The notes below the pieces were generated by a model. It was not told where the DNA came from. It ran no database searches and saw nothing but the letters and a program-made list of their open reading frames with translations. Made by a program: the position numbers and the translations under genes. From positions 34,378 through 98,377 of the forward strand of contig JAFMAU010000003.1 of NCBI GenBank assembly GCA_029784825.1: a stretch of DNA of 64,000 nucleotides. The letters run 5' to 3'. Below, one piece after another: positions 43,549 to 52,245 of this stretch (position 1 is its first letter; the number at the start of each line of letters is the position of its first letter). Source of the stretch: Nitrososphaerota archaeon. Its GTDB lineage: Archaea; Thermoproteota; Nitrososphaeria; Nitrososphaerales; UBA183.

Positions 43549-43781
43549 TGACCGACGACCCAGCCATTGCGCCTGCCAAAGAGAACGCAAGCCGCGATGA
43601 GCGAGACTGTAAACGCGACCGTCACTGGCAATTGAGGCGGGAACTCGGGCACCACGCTTCCGGAGGTCGTCGCCGATGTCGCGGTCTGCGAGCTTGTTGA
43701 GCTAATCGAAAGGCTGGCGCTTTGCGTCGGGGTGCTGATTGTGGAGGGAAGACCAACTAGGGAAACCGACTCAGAAGAGCC
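43545..43781 (-). pseudogene. C-terminal stalk and membrane anchor of a lost surface protein
   Basis: Reading leftward after a TGA at 43782-43784, the frame has no start codon in a suitable place. It encodes a Ser/Thr stalk (TSSQTATSATTSGSV), then VVPEFPPQLPV and a hydrophobic helix VAFTVSLIAACVLFG, and ends RRNGWVVGH at a TAG. PEFP followed by a helix and basic residues is a common archaeal surface-protein ending. The N-terminal body is absent, so it is a truncated relic beside the phosphatase gene. Confidence 0.5.
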
Positions 43782-43797
43782 TCATACTCTTGTGTCT

Positions 43798-44490
43798 CTA
43801 CTTCAGCATCAGCTCGCCTATGGCCTCGGCGGCGCCTTCACCATCTGGTCGGCTCGCAATGTAGTCGGCCTCGCTCTTCAGTGCCTCCACCGAATTCAGC
43901 AGAGCTATCCTGACATTTGAAACCCTGAACATGGGAAGGTCGTTCTCCCCGTCGCCGATGCAGACCACTCCATCACCTATGCCCAGCCTCCTTAGAGCTT
44001 CTTTGAGACCAGAACCCTTGTCGAAACCCGTGGGCCCGACCATTATCCTGTCCTTGTTGAGCTCGATCTTTGCTCGGCCGCCCACCAGCGACCTAGCCTC
44101 GTCCAGCCTTTCCCTGCCCAGCGAGATGAGGACCTCCTCGAATCCCTGACCGAGGACCTTGACGAACTTTTTCCTCTCCCTCAACCATCGCTTCGGGGCT
44201 AGCGTCGACTTCGTCCCGCTAATCACAAGGATAGTTCCGTTCTCCGCCACCACCGCGTCGAACATCCCCAAGTCCACCAATTCCTGCAGCTCGGAGACGC
44301 TGCGCCCAGTCGCGAGTATCACTTTGACCCCAATCGCCCTGAGTTTCGCAATCCTTTCTGCAAGATCTGAGTTGAGCGGCTCGCCATCGGTAATTGCCGT
44401 GCCGTCGAAATCCAGTGCCAGAGCTCGGAATCCCATGGTATCCCATTTGATGGCCCCTACACGTTTGGTGTCAGACATCCTGCCAGTCAT
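43798..44490 (-). CDS. HAD-superfamily phosphatase (Cof/phosphoglycolate phosphatase-like)
   Basis: The product is up to 230 residues: ALDFDGTAITDG (motif I), VILATGRSVSEL (motif II), Lys in motif III and VVCIGDGENDLPMF (motif IV). It resembles archaeal phosphoglycolate phosphatase and sugar-phosphate phosphatases with a type IIB cap. The start may be at 44490 or at the ATG near 44436 just before the domain. It follows the GT4 gene by 24 bp in a row with a nucleotidyltransferase and a glycoside hydrolase, so a sugar-phosphate substrate is likely. Confidence 0.85.
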   Translation of the reverse strand: MTGRMSDTKRVGAIKWDTMGFRALALDFDGTAITDGEPLNSDLAERIAKLRAIGVKVILATGRSVSELQELVDLGMFDAVVAENGTILVISGTKSTLAPKRWLRERKKFVKVLGQGFEEVLISLGRERLDEARSLVGGRAKIELNKDRIMVGPTGFDKGSGLKEALRRLGIGDGVVCIGDGENDLPMFRVSNVRIALLNSVEALKSEADYIASRPDGEGAAEAIGELMLK

Positions 44491-44514
44491 CGATCCTGCG
44501 GGGGGGCGACCGCG

Positions 44515-45894
44515 CTACCTGTACGCCCTCAGGGCGCCTTCGAAGGTCTCCTTCAACGAGGTCACTGCCGCGTCTATTGAGCAGAGCCTAGCAGTCATCG
44601 CGCCGTTCTCCCCCATCTTGTGCGCCCGGTCGCCGGACTCGAGCAGCTGCGAAACCTTGTCCGAGAACTCCTCTTCGACCCCCGACGAGAAGGCGTACCC
44701 GTTGACGCCGTCTTGGACCAGCTCCGAAGAACCGGCGCCGTTGCTGACGATGCAGGGCTTCTTGTGGAGCCAGCCCTCTACCGGAGTCAGATTGAAACCC
44801 TCGATTCTCGACGGGACGAGGACGGCCTCTGCGATTCCGTAGAGCGCGTTAAGCTCGACGTGGTTGACGTGGCCAGCGAAGATAACCCTCCGTCCTAGGC
44901 GAAGCGCGTGCACGATCCGCCTCAGGTGGTCGCCCCAGAGTTGGGCCTTCGGATTCCGCAGCCCCCCTCTTTGGCTGCTCGTGAAGCTCCCGTTGCCAAC
45001 GAGCAACAGCCTTGCTTCCGGGTACCTTTTGGCCACGCGGGCCATCGCCCTGATGGCCACATCCTGGTTCTTCACCGGGTCCATCCTTCCCACCACGAGG
45101 AGCAGCCTGTCGCCGGCGCCTATGCCTAATCTGGCCTTCACCGCGCTGATGGCACTCCTTGAGGGAGCGCTCCATTCCGCCGGGTCGAGATAGGGATAGA
45201 CTGCGCTGACAGGTCCGCTGTAGCCCGCCCGAATCAGCCCCTCGAGGTCGCGCTTGCTGCTTACGATGATCGAGTCGAAGCTGGCGATGCTCTTCAGTAT
45301 GAGAGTCCTAAGCCGGAGGGAAACCTCGTCCAGCCTGAACGGGATGTGCCATCTGAAAACAACGGGCGCGGAGGGCCCAATCAGTCCTCCGATGAGAAGC
45401 TGTTGAAAGTCATGGACCCAGAAGAGGTCCACCTCATGGAGCATATCAAGCATCCTTCGGGCGCACAGCCAGTTGTACTCGGCGTAGGCCTGGTACTCCG
45501 CTGGATTGAACGCGAGCTTCCCTAGCCCGTGAATCTCCTTCCAGATCCCTTCCTTGAAGTTGGCGTAGAGCAGAAGCTGCTTCTCTTCCAGGGACAAGTT
45601 GTAAAGACGTATGTGACCGGTTACGACTTCGCTGGGCGCCCCCGGCCCCAGCGAAATCCAGCTCGCATCGCTGACCAGCCCGGTCTTCAGCATCCGCCTC
45701 AGTGCGGCGTGGACCATGCCAGCTACCCCGCCTGGAGTGTACTCGTAGTCAGACCCTTGCTCCAGCTCTTCCAGTTTGACCACGCCGCTCTGGTAGTTCA
45801 GCCTCTCCCTCAGTTCCGAGTAGCTCGCCTTGAACCTGACCAGGGGCGTCTGGGTGTTCACGCAGAGCCTTATTCTCAAGTCACTCCCTCCCAA
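44515..45894 (-). CDS. Glycosyltransferase, GT4-like
   Basis: The 459-residue protein has a C-terminal GT-B domain with LLLVVGRMDPVKNQDVAIRA, ARLLLVGNGS and PSRIEGFNLTPVEGW, the E-x7-E region of family 4. The N-terminal half has FWVHDFQQLLIGGL and RWHIPFRLDEVSLR, which recall trehalose-synthesising enzymes (TreT or OtsA). A retaining transfer from an NDP-sugar is expected. Its neighbours (nucleotidyltransferase, HAD phosphatase) suit a two-step synthase/phosphatase route, perhaps for trehalose or a glycosylglycerate; this is inference. Confidence 0.8.
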   Translation of the reverse strand: MGGSDLRIRLCVNTQTPLVRFKASYSELRERLNYQSGVVKLEELEQGSDYEYTPGGVAGMVHAALRRMLKTGLVSDASWISLGPGAPSEVVTGHIRLYNLSLEEKQLLLYANFKEGIWKEIHGLGKLAFNPAEYQAYAEYNWLCARRMLDMLHEVDLFWVHDFQQLLIGGLIGPSAPVVFRWHIPFRLDEVSLRLRTLILKSIASFDSIIVSSKRDLEGLIRAGYSGPVSAVYPYLDPAEWSAPSRSAISAVKARLGIGAGDRLLLVVGRMDPVKNQDVAIRAMARVAKRYPEARLLLVGNGSFTSSQRGGLRNPKAQLWGDHLRRIVHALRLGRRVIFAGHVNHVELNALYGIAEAVLVPSRIEGFNLTPVEGWLHKKPCIVSNGAGSSELVQDGVNGYAFSSGVEEEFSDKVSQLLESGDRAHKMGENGAMTARLCSIDAAVTSLKETFEGALRAYR

Positions 45895-45903
45895 TCTCGC
45901 GCT

Positions 45904-46722
45904 CTACCTGTTAGCGAACCGCCTGGAATCAAAGAGCGTCTTCTCCGCCTCTTCCAAGTCCTTCTGGGTGTTCACCGGGAGCCAGGCCTCGACTGGCACG
46001 AAGACTGCGTATAACTTCCCCTCATCGGCGAGCTTCGGGATTAGCGTCTGTTCGATGCCCCACCGCGCCCCGGCCTCGCTGAGCTTGCCAATCGTCTGGT
46101 ACACAGGCGGCTCGAAAATGTAGAGTCCGACGGATGTGGCCTTCTTGATGAATGGCTTTTCCTGGAAGTCGGATATCAGCCCGGAATCATCAACTACGCC
46201 TGTTCCATAGGGCCACCTCCTGCCTCTAGTCATGGCGAGGCTCGCGGTCGCGTGGAGCGCCTCGACCCCGTGCATGTGCTCAAGCAATATTCTCAGTGGG
46301 AGCGACTCGTCCACGAATATGTCATCCGGGAACGTGACCACAGACCTCTTCGACCTGTCCACAACGCCCGACCTCAGGGCCTGGCGAAGAGCGTTCGCGC
46401 GTCCCTGCCCAACCTCCTTGTCCACCGAGATTCTCGCGCTTATCCCGAATCTCTCGCCCTTGCCTATGTGGTCCTGAACTGCCTTCGAGCCGTATCCAAG
46501 GAGGAACACGAACTCTTCGTAGCCGCATGCCGAAAAGAGCCCGACGCACCTGTCTATGAGTAGCGTACCGCCCACCTCCAAAAGAGCCTTGGGTCGGTCG
46601 GACCCCATCCTCCTTGCGAGGCCGCCCGCAAAAATCAGCACCTGGGTGTTTCTGATTTCATTTCCTAGCTTGGAAACGACTCTGCCCTCCCGGCGCGATT
46701 GGGCTAGCTTGTAACGCTTCAA
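45904..46722 (-). CDS. Sugar-phosphate nucleotidyltransferase
   Basis: The 272-residue protein has the signature VLIFAGGLARRMGSDRPKALL, the TFPDDIFVDESLPLR acid region and TRGRRWPYGTGVVDDSG. It matches glucose-1-phosphate thymidylyl/uridylyl- or mannose-1-phosphate guanylyltransferases; the base is not readable. The TTG at 46722 overlaps the stop of the upstream hydrolase gene (TTGA), which is a coupled start; a longer frame extends to 46773. It sits 9 bp before the glycosyltransferase gene and likely supplies its donor. Confidence 0.85.
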   Translation of the reverse strand: MKRYKLAQSRREGRVVSKLGNEIRNTQVLIFAGGLARRMGSDRPKALLEVGGTLLIDRCVGLFSACGYEEFVFLLGYGSKAVQDHIGKGERFGISARISVDKEVGQGRANALRQALRSGVVDRSKRSVVTFPDDIFVDESLPLRILLEHMHGVEALHATASLAMTRGRRWPYGTGVVDDSGLISDFQEKPFIKKATSVGLYIFEPPVYQTIGKLSEAGARWGIEQTLIPKLADEGKLYAVFVPVEAWLPVNTQKDLEEAEKTLFDSRRFANR

Positions 46723-47840
46723 CTCGCTCCTCTCCCCTTCAGTTCCTTGATGATGTGGGCTAGCCTGTACCACGCCTCTTTGGGCCCGCCCTTCTCGTCT
46801 ATGAGCCCGAAGTGGTTCTCCTGCTCTGGGAATGACCTCCAGGCGGTGTCTATGTACCTCCAGATGCCTATGGCGTTGATCCCTTCGGTCGCCAGTGCTT
46901 CCCTGAGCGCGAGCTCAACATACTGGGCCTGCTTCTGGCTGCTGTACCCGAGGAAAGAGGGGCCGCTAGGGTAGCCGGTTTCGGCGATGAAGACTGGCTT
47001 CCCGATTGCCCTCGAATACTCGGACGCGGTCTTGAACTCTGACAGGTTGATGGGGTCTGCGGCTCTGTAGTTCGGATAGTAGTCCAGCCCGACCAGGTCG
47101 CAAGCTGCCGCCACCTCGTTGATCGCTTTGATGGGTTTGTCGGCTTCCAGGTTGATGATCGTCCTCGCAGAAGGGTCCTCTTCGTGGACGGCCTCGTTTA
47201 GCGTCTTCAGCAGGTCATCCCTGAACTCCTTGGAGTCCACCCAGGAGGCGCCCTTCCTCCAGCCGGCCGTCTCGTGCATCTCCCACCAGTTGGGTTCGTT
47301 TTCAATCTGCCAGTTCTTGACTCTGTCCTTGTACCTCCTCACGACCAACTTCGCGTGCACAGCCGCCCTGCGCAGGTAGAGCGTGGGGTCGGCGTCAACT
47401 GACAGCCCCTCGGGGAGCATCCTCTGGTAGCCGCAGGCCAGGACGGGGATGATGCCGATGTCTTTGGCGCTTAGAGAATCGACGAAGCTGTCCAAAGGGT
47501 ACTCCGGGTATCCGGATTCGGCGAGCTCGCCCAGCGACGCCGCGGGCACGGGTTTGGGCTCGAAAAAGAGCCAAGAGAACCAGCACCTGACATAGTCGAC
47601 GCCCGCGCTTTGCAGGTTGTCTGCAAGGGCGAGGGACGCCCTCGCGGTCCCACCTCTCGGCTCGGGGTCGCCGTGGGCCCTGATTTCTGCCTCTTCCAGC
47701 TCGTCGAGGAACCTTCCTTCCGGAATACTGATGGACAGCAGGTGGGGGAAGATTATCGACTTCGGTTCCTTGACTCCGGCGAACCTCCACGAAGCGTCTA
47801 TGTTCACCCCGAAGCTGAATCTGCTGGTCAGGTCCATCAT
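46719..47840 (-). CDS. Clan GH-A-like glycoside hydrolase
   Basis: The 373-residue protein is a TIM barrel with the acid/base motif NWQIENEPNWW (strand 4 Glu after Asn) and the nucleophile motif PVFIAETGYPSG (strand 7). It lacks a signal peptide, so it acts in the cytoplasm. It resembles GH5/GH39/GH42-type retaining enzymes, but the family and sugar cannot be set by eye. It is the first gene of a row with a nucleotidyltransferase, GT4 and HAD phosphatase, suggesting turnover of the same glycoside. Confidence 0.7.
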   Translation of the reverse strand: MMDLTSRFSFGVNIDASWRFAGVKEPKSIIFPHLLSISIPEGRFLDELEEAEIRAHGDPEPRGGTARASLALADNLQSAGVDYVRCWFSWLFFEPKPVPAASLGELAESGYPEYPLDSFVDSLSAKDIGIIPVLACGYQRMLPEGLSVDADPTLYLRRAAVHAKLVVRRYKDRVKNWQIENEPNWWEMHETAGWRKGASWVDSKEFRDDLLKTLNEAVHEEDPSARTIINLEADKPIKAINEVAAACDLVGLDYYPNYRAADPINLSEFKTASEYSRAIGKPVFIAETGYPSGPSFLGYSSQKQAQYVELALREALATEGINAIGIWRYIDTAWRSFPEQENHFGLIDEKGGPKEAWYRLAHIIKELKGRGAS

Positions 47841-47989
47841 TGGTCTCCCGCCCTGGCGGCTCGGTGGCTCTTCTTATTTCATGCCCTCCCTGATCTCTCG
47901 CTGGGTTCGCCTCCAACTCTTGAGGGTCGCTAATCCGTCGCCGGCGGAACAGGAAAACGCGTAATTATGGTGGGAGACATTCGTGGCCC

Positions 47990-48664
47990 ATGACATTCGA
48001 GCTGGAAACTGGCGGCGCTGTCGACCTCTCCCAGACGGTCACGAACGGGATGACGATTTACCTGGGCGATCCAGTACCAAGCGTACGCAGGGTCAAACAG
48101 ATCAGAACTGACGGCGTTAACGTCTCGGAAGTGCTGCTCGGCTCGCACACCGGCACCCACGTGGACGCCCCACTTCATTTTATTGAAGGCGGCAAATCCG
48201 TCGACACCCTTTCGCCGGAGCTATGCGTGGGCGAGGCTGTCGTTATCGACCTGGGGGACAAGCCGCAAGGATCAGAGATATCGCCAGAGGATTTAGGAAG
48301 GGGTTCACTGGTCGACAAGGATGGGCTGATCGTGCTGCTCTACACAGGCATGAGCAAGCTATGGAAGAACCTTGCCGCGAGGACCAACTTCACCTACCTC
48401 TCGCCCGAGGCAGCCGACTGGCTTGTCCTGAAAAAGGCGAAGACCGTCGGGATCGACTACCTGAGCGTCGAGAAGTTCGGTTCTAGGGACGCGCCGGTTC
48501 ACAGGAAATTGCTTTCGAACGGGATCCCGATAATCGAGTCGCTGAACGAGAAGCTAGGGATCTTCGCTGGGAAGCGGATCTTCCTCGTCTGCCTTCCTCT
48601 CAAGGTCGGCGGAAGCGACGGAGGTCCGGCCAGGGCGCTCGCATACCCTCTCAGAGCGCGATGA
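47990..48664 (+). CDS. Cyclase-family metal-dependent hydrolase (kynurenine formamidase-like)
   Basis: The 224-residue protein has the cyclase signature SHTGTHVDAPLHFIEGG, whose His and Asp residues bind Zn or Mn, and a second conserved region DYLSVEKFGSRDAPVHRKLL. Known members hydrolyse N-formylkynurenine, isatin and other ring amides. It ends four bases before the KDG aldolase gene in the same operon. A gluconolactonase is otherwise absent from this pathway cluster, so a role in opening gluconolactone is a testable guess. A TATA-like GTAATTATGG near 47961-47970 is the likely promoter. Confidence 0.85.
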   Translation: MTFELETGGAVDLSQTVTNGMTIYLGDPVPSVRRVKQIRTDGVNVSEVLLGSHTGTHVDAPLHFIEGGKSVDTLSPELCVGEAVVIDLGDKPQGSEISPEDLGRGSLVDKDGLIVLLYTGMSKLWKNLAARTNFTYLSPEAADWLVLKKAKTVGIDYLSVEKFGSRDAPVHRKLLSNGIPIIESLNEKLGIFAGKRIFLVCLPLKVGGSDGGPARALAYPLRAR

Positions 48665-48668
48665 TGGC

Positions 48669-49565
48669 ATGACCCTCTCCCTGAAGGGAATCTGGTCGCC
48701 GATGCCCACCCCCTTCGCCAAGGACGGTGAGGTGGACTACCCGAGGCTGAAGCAGCTGGTCGACAGGCTCGTCGAAGGCGGTGTCGACGGACTCTTTCCG
48801 CTGGGTACGACTGGCGAGTTCTTCCTCCTCACCAAGGAGGAGAGAAAGCGGGTAGTCGAAGCGGTGGTGGAACGGGCCAACGGACGCGTGCCGGTGCTTG
48901 CGGGCGTCTGCGACCCGGCACCCAGGAACGTCGCAGCCTACGCGGAAGACGCCCGCGACGCCGGGGCCGACGGCGTCGTTGCCACTCCTCCCTACTACTA
49001 CACCACGACCGACGATGGCCTCTACGCCCACTTCCGGGCCATACAGGAGTCGGTTTCCCTTCCGCTGGTCCTGTACAACATCCCCGAGTGGACCCATAAC
49101 TTCGTGCCCGTCGGCGTGGTCTCCAGGCTGGCGGAGGAGAAACGAATCGTGGGGATGAAGTACACGGAGTACAACATGCTCAACCTCTCCAAGTTCGTCG
49201 AGGCGGTCGGCGGGATGATCGGGGTGCTCACAGGCTCGGACGCGATGACCTACGCGTGCCTCGAGCTAGGCGGTTCGGGAGCCGTGATAAGCATAAGCGA
49301 CGTCTTTCCGTCCGAGGCCTCCAGCATCTACGACCTGGCCGTAGCGGGGAAGCATGAGGAGGCAAGGAAGGTGCAGAGGCGCCTGCTGCCCGCCATCGAG
49401 GCGGTAGGCATGGGGAAGTTCCCCGCGGGCCTCAAGGAGGCAATGAGGGTCGTCGGGTTCCCGGTCGGGGAGGTGCGGACGCCGCTCCAGCCCCTCCAGC
49501 CGCACGAGAAGGAGTCGGTGAGAAGGCTCGTCTCCAAGACAGGCTCCGGAGACCGAGAGACGTAA
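48669..49565 (+). CDS. kdgA: 2-keto-3-deoxygluconate aldolase (DapA superfamily)
   Basis: The 298-residue barrel protein has LFPLGTTGEFFLLTKEER, the Tyr in LPLVLYNIPEW (Tyr136) and Schiff-base Lys in VGMKYTEYN (Lys164). GTTGEF fits KDG/KDPG aldolases of archaea rather than lysine synthesis. It cleaves KDG to pyruvate and glyceraldehyde in the non-phosphorylative pathway. The gene sits between the cyclase-family gene and gluconate dehydratase, which supports the assignment. Confidence 0.9.
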   Translation: MTLSLKGIWSPMPTPFAKDGEVDYPRLKQLVDRLVEGGVDGLFPLGTTGEFFLLTKEERKRVVEAVVERANGRVPVLAGVCDPAPRNVAAYAEDARDAGADGVVATPPYYYTTTDDGLYAHFRAIQESVSLPLVLYNIPEWTHNFVPVGVVSRLAEEKRIVGMKYTEYNMLNLSKFVEAVGGMIGVLTGSDAMTYACLELGGSGAVISISDVFPSEASSIYDLAVAGKHEEARKVQRRLLPAIEAVGMGKFPAGLKEAMRVVGFPVGEVRTPLQPLQPHEKESVRRLVSKTGSGDRET

Positions 49566-49596
49566 AAGAAGGAAGAAATTTTCTTCAGAACGCCAG

Positions 49597-50778
49597 ATGA
49601 AGATTTCCACAGTCCAGGTCTACACCCTGGGCCAGCCCGCAAAGGCAGGCGGAGCCACCTGGGCAGGCACGTCAATCATCGTGAAGGTGACGACATCAAA
49701 CGGACTGGTGGGGTTCGGCGAGGCCGTTCCCACGCTGAGGGTCCAGCCTGTGGTCCAGTCCATCCACGAGGTGGAGAGGGTCTATCTGGGAAGAGACCCC
49801 CAGGACGTCGAGCTCAACCAGCACGAATGGCACAAGAACGACTTCTACCTTCCTGTCTCATTCGAGTCGACCACCGCTCTGAGCGCGGTGGACATTGCCT
49901 GCTGGGATATAATCGGCAAGTCCCACGGCGTCCCGATCCACAGGCTGCTGGGGGGAGCGTTCAGGCGCAGGGTCAGGCTCTACTCCAACGGCTGGTACAG
50001 CGACTGCGTGAGGCCGGAGCAGTTCGGAGCGAGGGCGAAGAAGTATGCCAAGATGGGGTACACGGCCCTGAAGTTCGACCCTTTCGGTTCGTACTACGAC
50101 TACATAGACAGGAAGGGCCTCGACCTGGCCTACAGACGGGTCAAGGCCGTCAAAGACTCGACGCGGGGCAAGGTGGAGCTGCTCATCGAACACCATGGGA
50201 GGTTCAACCCCAACTCCGCCATCATGATAGCGCGGAGACTGGCCCCCCTGGACCCTCTGTTCATGGAGGAGCCGATCCACCCCGACAACGTCGAAGGGTT
50301 GAGAAAGTACAGGTCGTCCACGACTGCCCGGGTGGCCCTCGGAGAGAGGATACTCACCAAGGAGCAGGCAGCCGGCGTCTGCTCCAACCACCTCACCGAC
50401 TTCCTGCAGGCAGACATTACGAACATAGGGGGCGTGACCCAGGCGAAGAAAGTCTGCGCCATAGCCGAGGCCTATGGAGTCGAGATGGCCTTCCACAACG
50501 CCTTCGGCCCTATCCAGAACGCAGTGACACTGCAGCTCGACGCCTCCATTCCCAACTTCCTCATACAGGAGTCGTTCTACGACGTCTTCCCGGAATGGAA
50601 GAGGAAGCTCGTGAAGGGGGCGACGCCGGTCAGGGACGGCCACTCCGACGTTCCCACCAGGCCCGGCCTCGGGGTGGACGTCGACGAGAGAGTCCTCGAA
50701 GAGTACAGCTTCGAGGGGCAGGAGTTCTTCAACCCCGACGAACCCGTCTGGGTCGTGAAGGGTACTTGGAAGGCCTAG
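49597..50778 (+). CDS. Gluconate dehydratase
   Basis: The 393-residue enolase-superfamily protein closely resembles the Sulfolobus gluconate dehydratase in full: VGFGEAVPTLRV, the SFESTTALSAVDIA stretch, FDPFGSYYDYID, IEHHGRFN, MEEPIHPDN and GERI for metal ligands, DITNIGGVT for the Asp and AFHNAFGPIQ for the catalytic His. Unlike the paralogue at 258, the His-Asp dyad is intact. It dehydrates D-gluconate to 2-keto-3-deoxygluconate. The stop immediately precedes the convergent glycerate kinase gene. Confidence 0.93.
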   Translation: MKISTVQVYTLGQPAKAGGATWAGTSIIVKVTTSNGLVGFGEAVPTLRVQPVVQSIHEVERVYLGRDPQDVELNQHEWHKNDFYLPVSFESTTALSAVDIACWDIIGKSHGVPIHRLLGGAFRRRVRLYSNGWYSDCVRPEQFGARAKKYAKMGYTALKFDPFGSYYDYIDRKGLDLAYRRVKAVKDSTRGKVELLIEHHGRFNPNSAIMIARRLAPLDPLFMEEPIHPDNVEGLRKYRSSTTARVALGERILTKEQAAGVCSNHLTDFLQADITNIGGVTQAKKVCAIAEAYGVEMAFHNAFGPIQNAVTLQLDASIPNFLIQESFYDVFPEWKRKLVKGATPVRDGHSDVPTRPGLGVDVDERVLEEYSFEGQEFFNPDEPVWVVKGTWKA

Positions 50779-52140
50779 TCAGCGCTTCCCGATCAGGGCC
50801 AGCGTGACGTCGTTGACGTTGGTTCCGGTCGAGCCCGTTACAATCAGGTCTCCGAGCTTCTCGAAGAATGCGTGGGAGTCGTTGTCGCGCAAGAACTTGG
50901 TTGGGTTCATCCCGGCGGCCTCCGCCCGCTCCACTGTTTCCGAGTCAGCAACGGCCCCTGCTGCGTCGGTCATTCCGTCTATCCCGTCAGTCCCCATGGA
51001 GAGGATCGTGACTCCGCGTTTGCCGTCCAGCTCGATGGCAGCCGCCAGGACCAGCTCCTGGTTCCTCCCTCCCTTGCCCTTTCCCCTGACCCTCACTGTA
51101 GTCTCACCACCCGCCACCAATGCGACAGGCCTGCCGACGAAGGAGGACGCAGCCGACTTGGCCAGCGTCCTACCGAAGACTCGCGCTTCTCCGGTGACCG
51201 TTGTCGACAGCAGTTTGGCGTCGTAGCCCATCCCTCTGAGCGCGTCGCCCGCAGCGGCGCACGCCTCGTCGTTCGACCCGACCAGTATGTTCCTGACCCT
51301 GCTGAACACCTCGCTGCCGGGCTTCGGCGTCTCCGGCGTCCGCCCCTCGACGCCGGAGGATATCGCTCTCCTCACAGACTCTGGCGCCCTTTTCCAGAGC
51401 CGGCGCCTCTCCAGGACCTCCCTTGCCATCTCATAGGTGGTGCCGTCAGGCACGGTTGGGCCCGAGGAGACCGACCCCAGGTCGTTTCCTATGACGTCGG
51501 ACACTATCAGCGAGACAAGCGTGGCGCCCCTGAAACGCTCGGCCAGCCTCCCTCCCTTGATCTGGGAGAGGTGCTTCCGCACGCAGTTGAACTCCCCGAT
51601 ATCCGCCCCCGAGTTGAGCAGCAGCTCCGTCACCTGCCGCAGGTCTTCGGGCGACACGCCCTCTACTGGCATGGGCATCAGCGCAGAGCCGCCCCCCGAA
51701 ACGAGGCAGAGCATCAAGTCCCCGGGCCCAGGCTCCCCCATAGAACGCAGCATCGAGCGCGTCGCCTCTACGCCCCTCTGCGTCGGTAGCGGATGGGTCG
51801 ACGGTTCGAACCTTATCCTCTTCAGCTGTGGGAGCTCCTGTCCCTCGGGCACCACAACCGAGCCTGTCGTTATCCTGTCAGCTAGGATCGACTCCAGCTC
51901 TGCAGCCATCAGCGCCGACGCCTTTCCCCCGCCGAGTACCAGCACGCGACTGAAGGCCTCCAGGTCCAGGTTCACGTCTCCGACCCGGAGCCTGCCCGCG
52001 TCCAGCGAAACCGACCGTCTGACCATCCGCCCCGGGTCGGCTGCCGCGAGTGCCTCTCGGGCGGCAACGAGCGCGTCCCTTCTAGCTCCCTGTGCTGCTG
52101 CTATCGCATCCTCCAACTTCGAGTTCGTCGCGACCACCAT
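50779..52140 (-). CDS. gckA: Glycerate 2-kinase (MOFRL family)
   Basis: The 453-residue protein has the family motifs LVLGGGKASALMA, CLVSGGGSALMPMP, SDVIGNDLGSVSSGPTVPD and the MOFRL domain GGETTVRVRGKGKGGRNQEL, MGTDGIDG. It phosphorylates glycerate at C2, the final specific step of the non-phosphorylative Entner-Doudoroff route. The start ATG at 52140 has GTTTTATC (GATAAAAC on plus, 52161-52168) about 25 nt upstream, so the longer open frame upstream is not used. It is divergent from the aldehyde dehydrogenase gene. Confidence 0.93.
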   Translation of the reverse strand: MVVATNSKLEDAIAAAQGARRDALVAAREALAAADPGRMVRRSVSLDAGRLRVGDVNLDLEAFSRVLVLGGGKASALMAAELESILADRITTGSVVVPEGQELPQLKRIRFEPSTHPLPTQRGVEATRSMLRSMGEPGPGDLMLCLVSGGGSALMPMPVEGVSPEDLRQVTELLLNSGADIGEFNCVRKHLSQIKGGRLAERFRGATLVSLIVSDVIGNDLGSVSSGPTVPDGTTYEMAREVLERRRLWKRAPESVRRAISSGVEGRTPETPKPGSEVFSRVRNILVGSNDEACAAAGDALRGMGYDAKLLSTTVTGEARVFGRTLAKSAASSFVGRPVALVAGGETTVRVRGKGKGGRNQELVLAAAIELDGKRGVTILSMGTDGIDGMTDAAGAVADSETVERAEAAGMNPTKFLRDNDSHAFFEKLGDLIVTGSTGTNVNDVTLALIGKR

Positions 52141-52160
52141 CCTCTTTCGTGGCGCCTGCC

Positions 52161-52226
52161 GATAAAACTGTGCAAGCGGCCGCGGTGGCCGGCCCGTCGT
52201 TTCACGAGTCCCAACCTGTAAATACG
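52161..52226. promoter_or_regulatory. Back-to-back promoters of glycerate kinase and aldehyde dehydrogenase
   Basis: GATAAAAC at 52161-52168 lies about 25 nt from the glycerate kinase ATG on the minus strand, and GTAAATACG at 52218-52226 about 25 nt from the ALDH ATG at 52246. Both fit leaderless archaeal promoters, about 50 bp apart, and could be co-regulated. Confidence 0.5.
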
Positions 52227-52245
52227 CGGCTCTGAAATTCGTACC

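Noticed and set aside
42775..43590. 271-codon minus-strand frame in the gap upstream of the giant surface protein
   Set aside because: Its composition is Arg/Ser/Pro-rich with no domain, and the opposite strand carries a better TusA-like gene.
51780..51815. GGTTCGAACC, similar to a tRNA T loop
   Set aside because: It lies inside the conserved glycerate kinase coding sequence and no acceptor, D or anticodon stem surrounds it.
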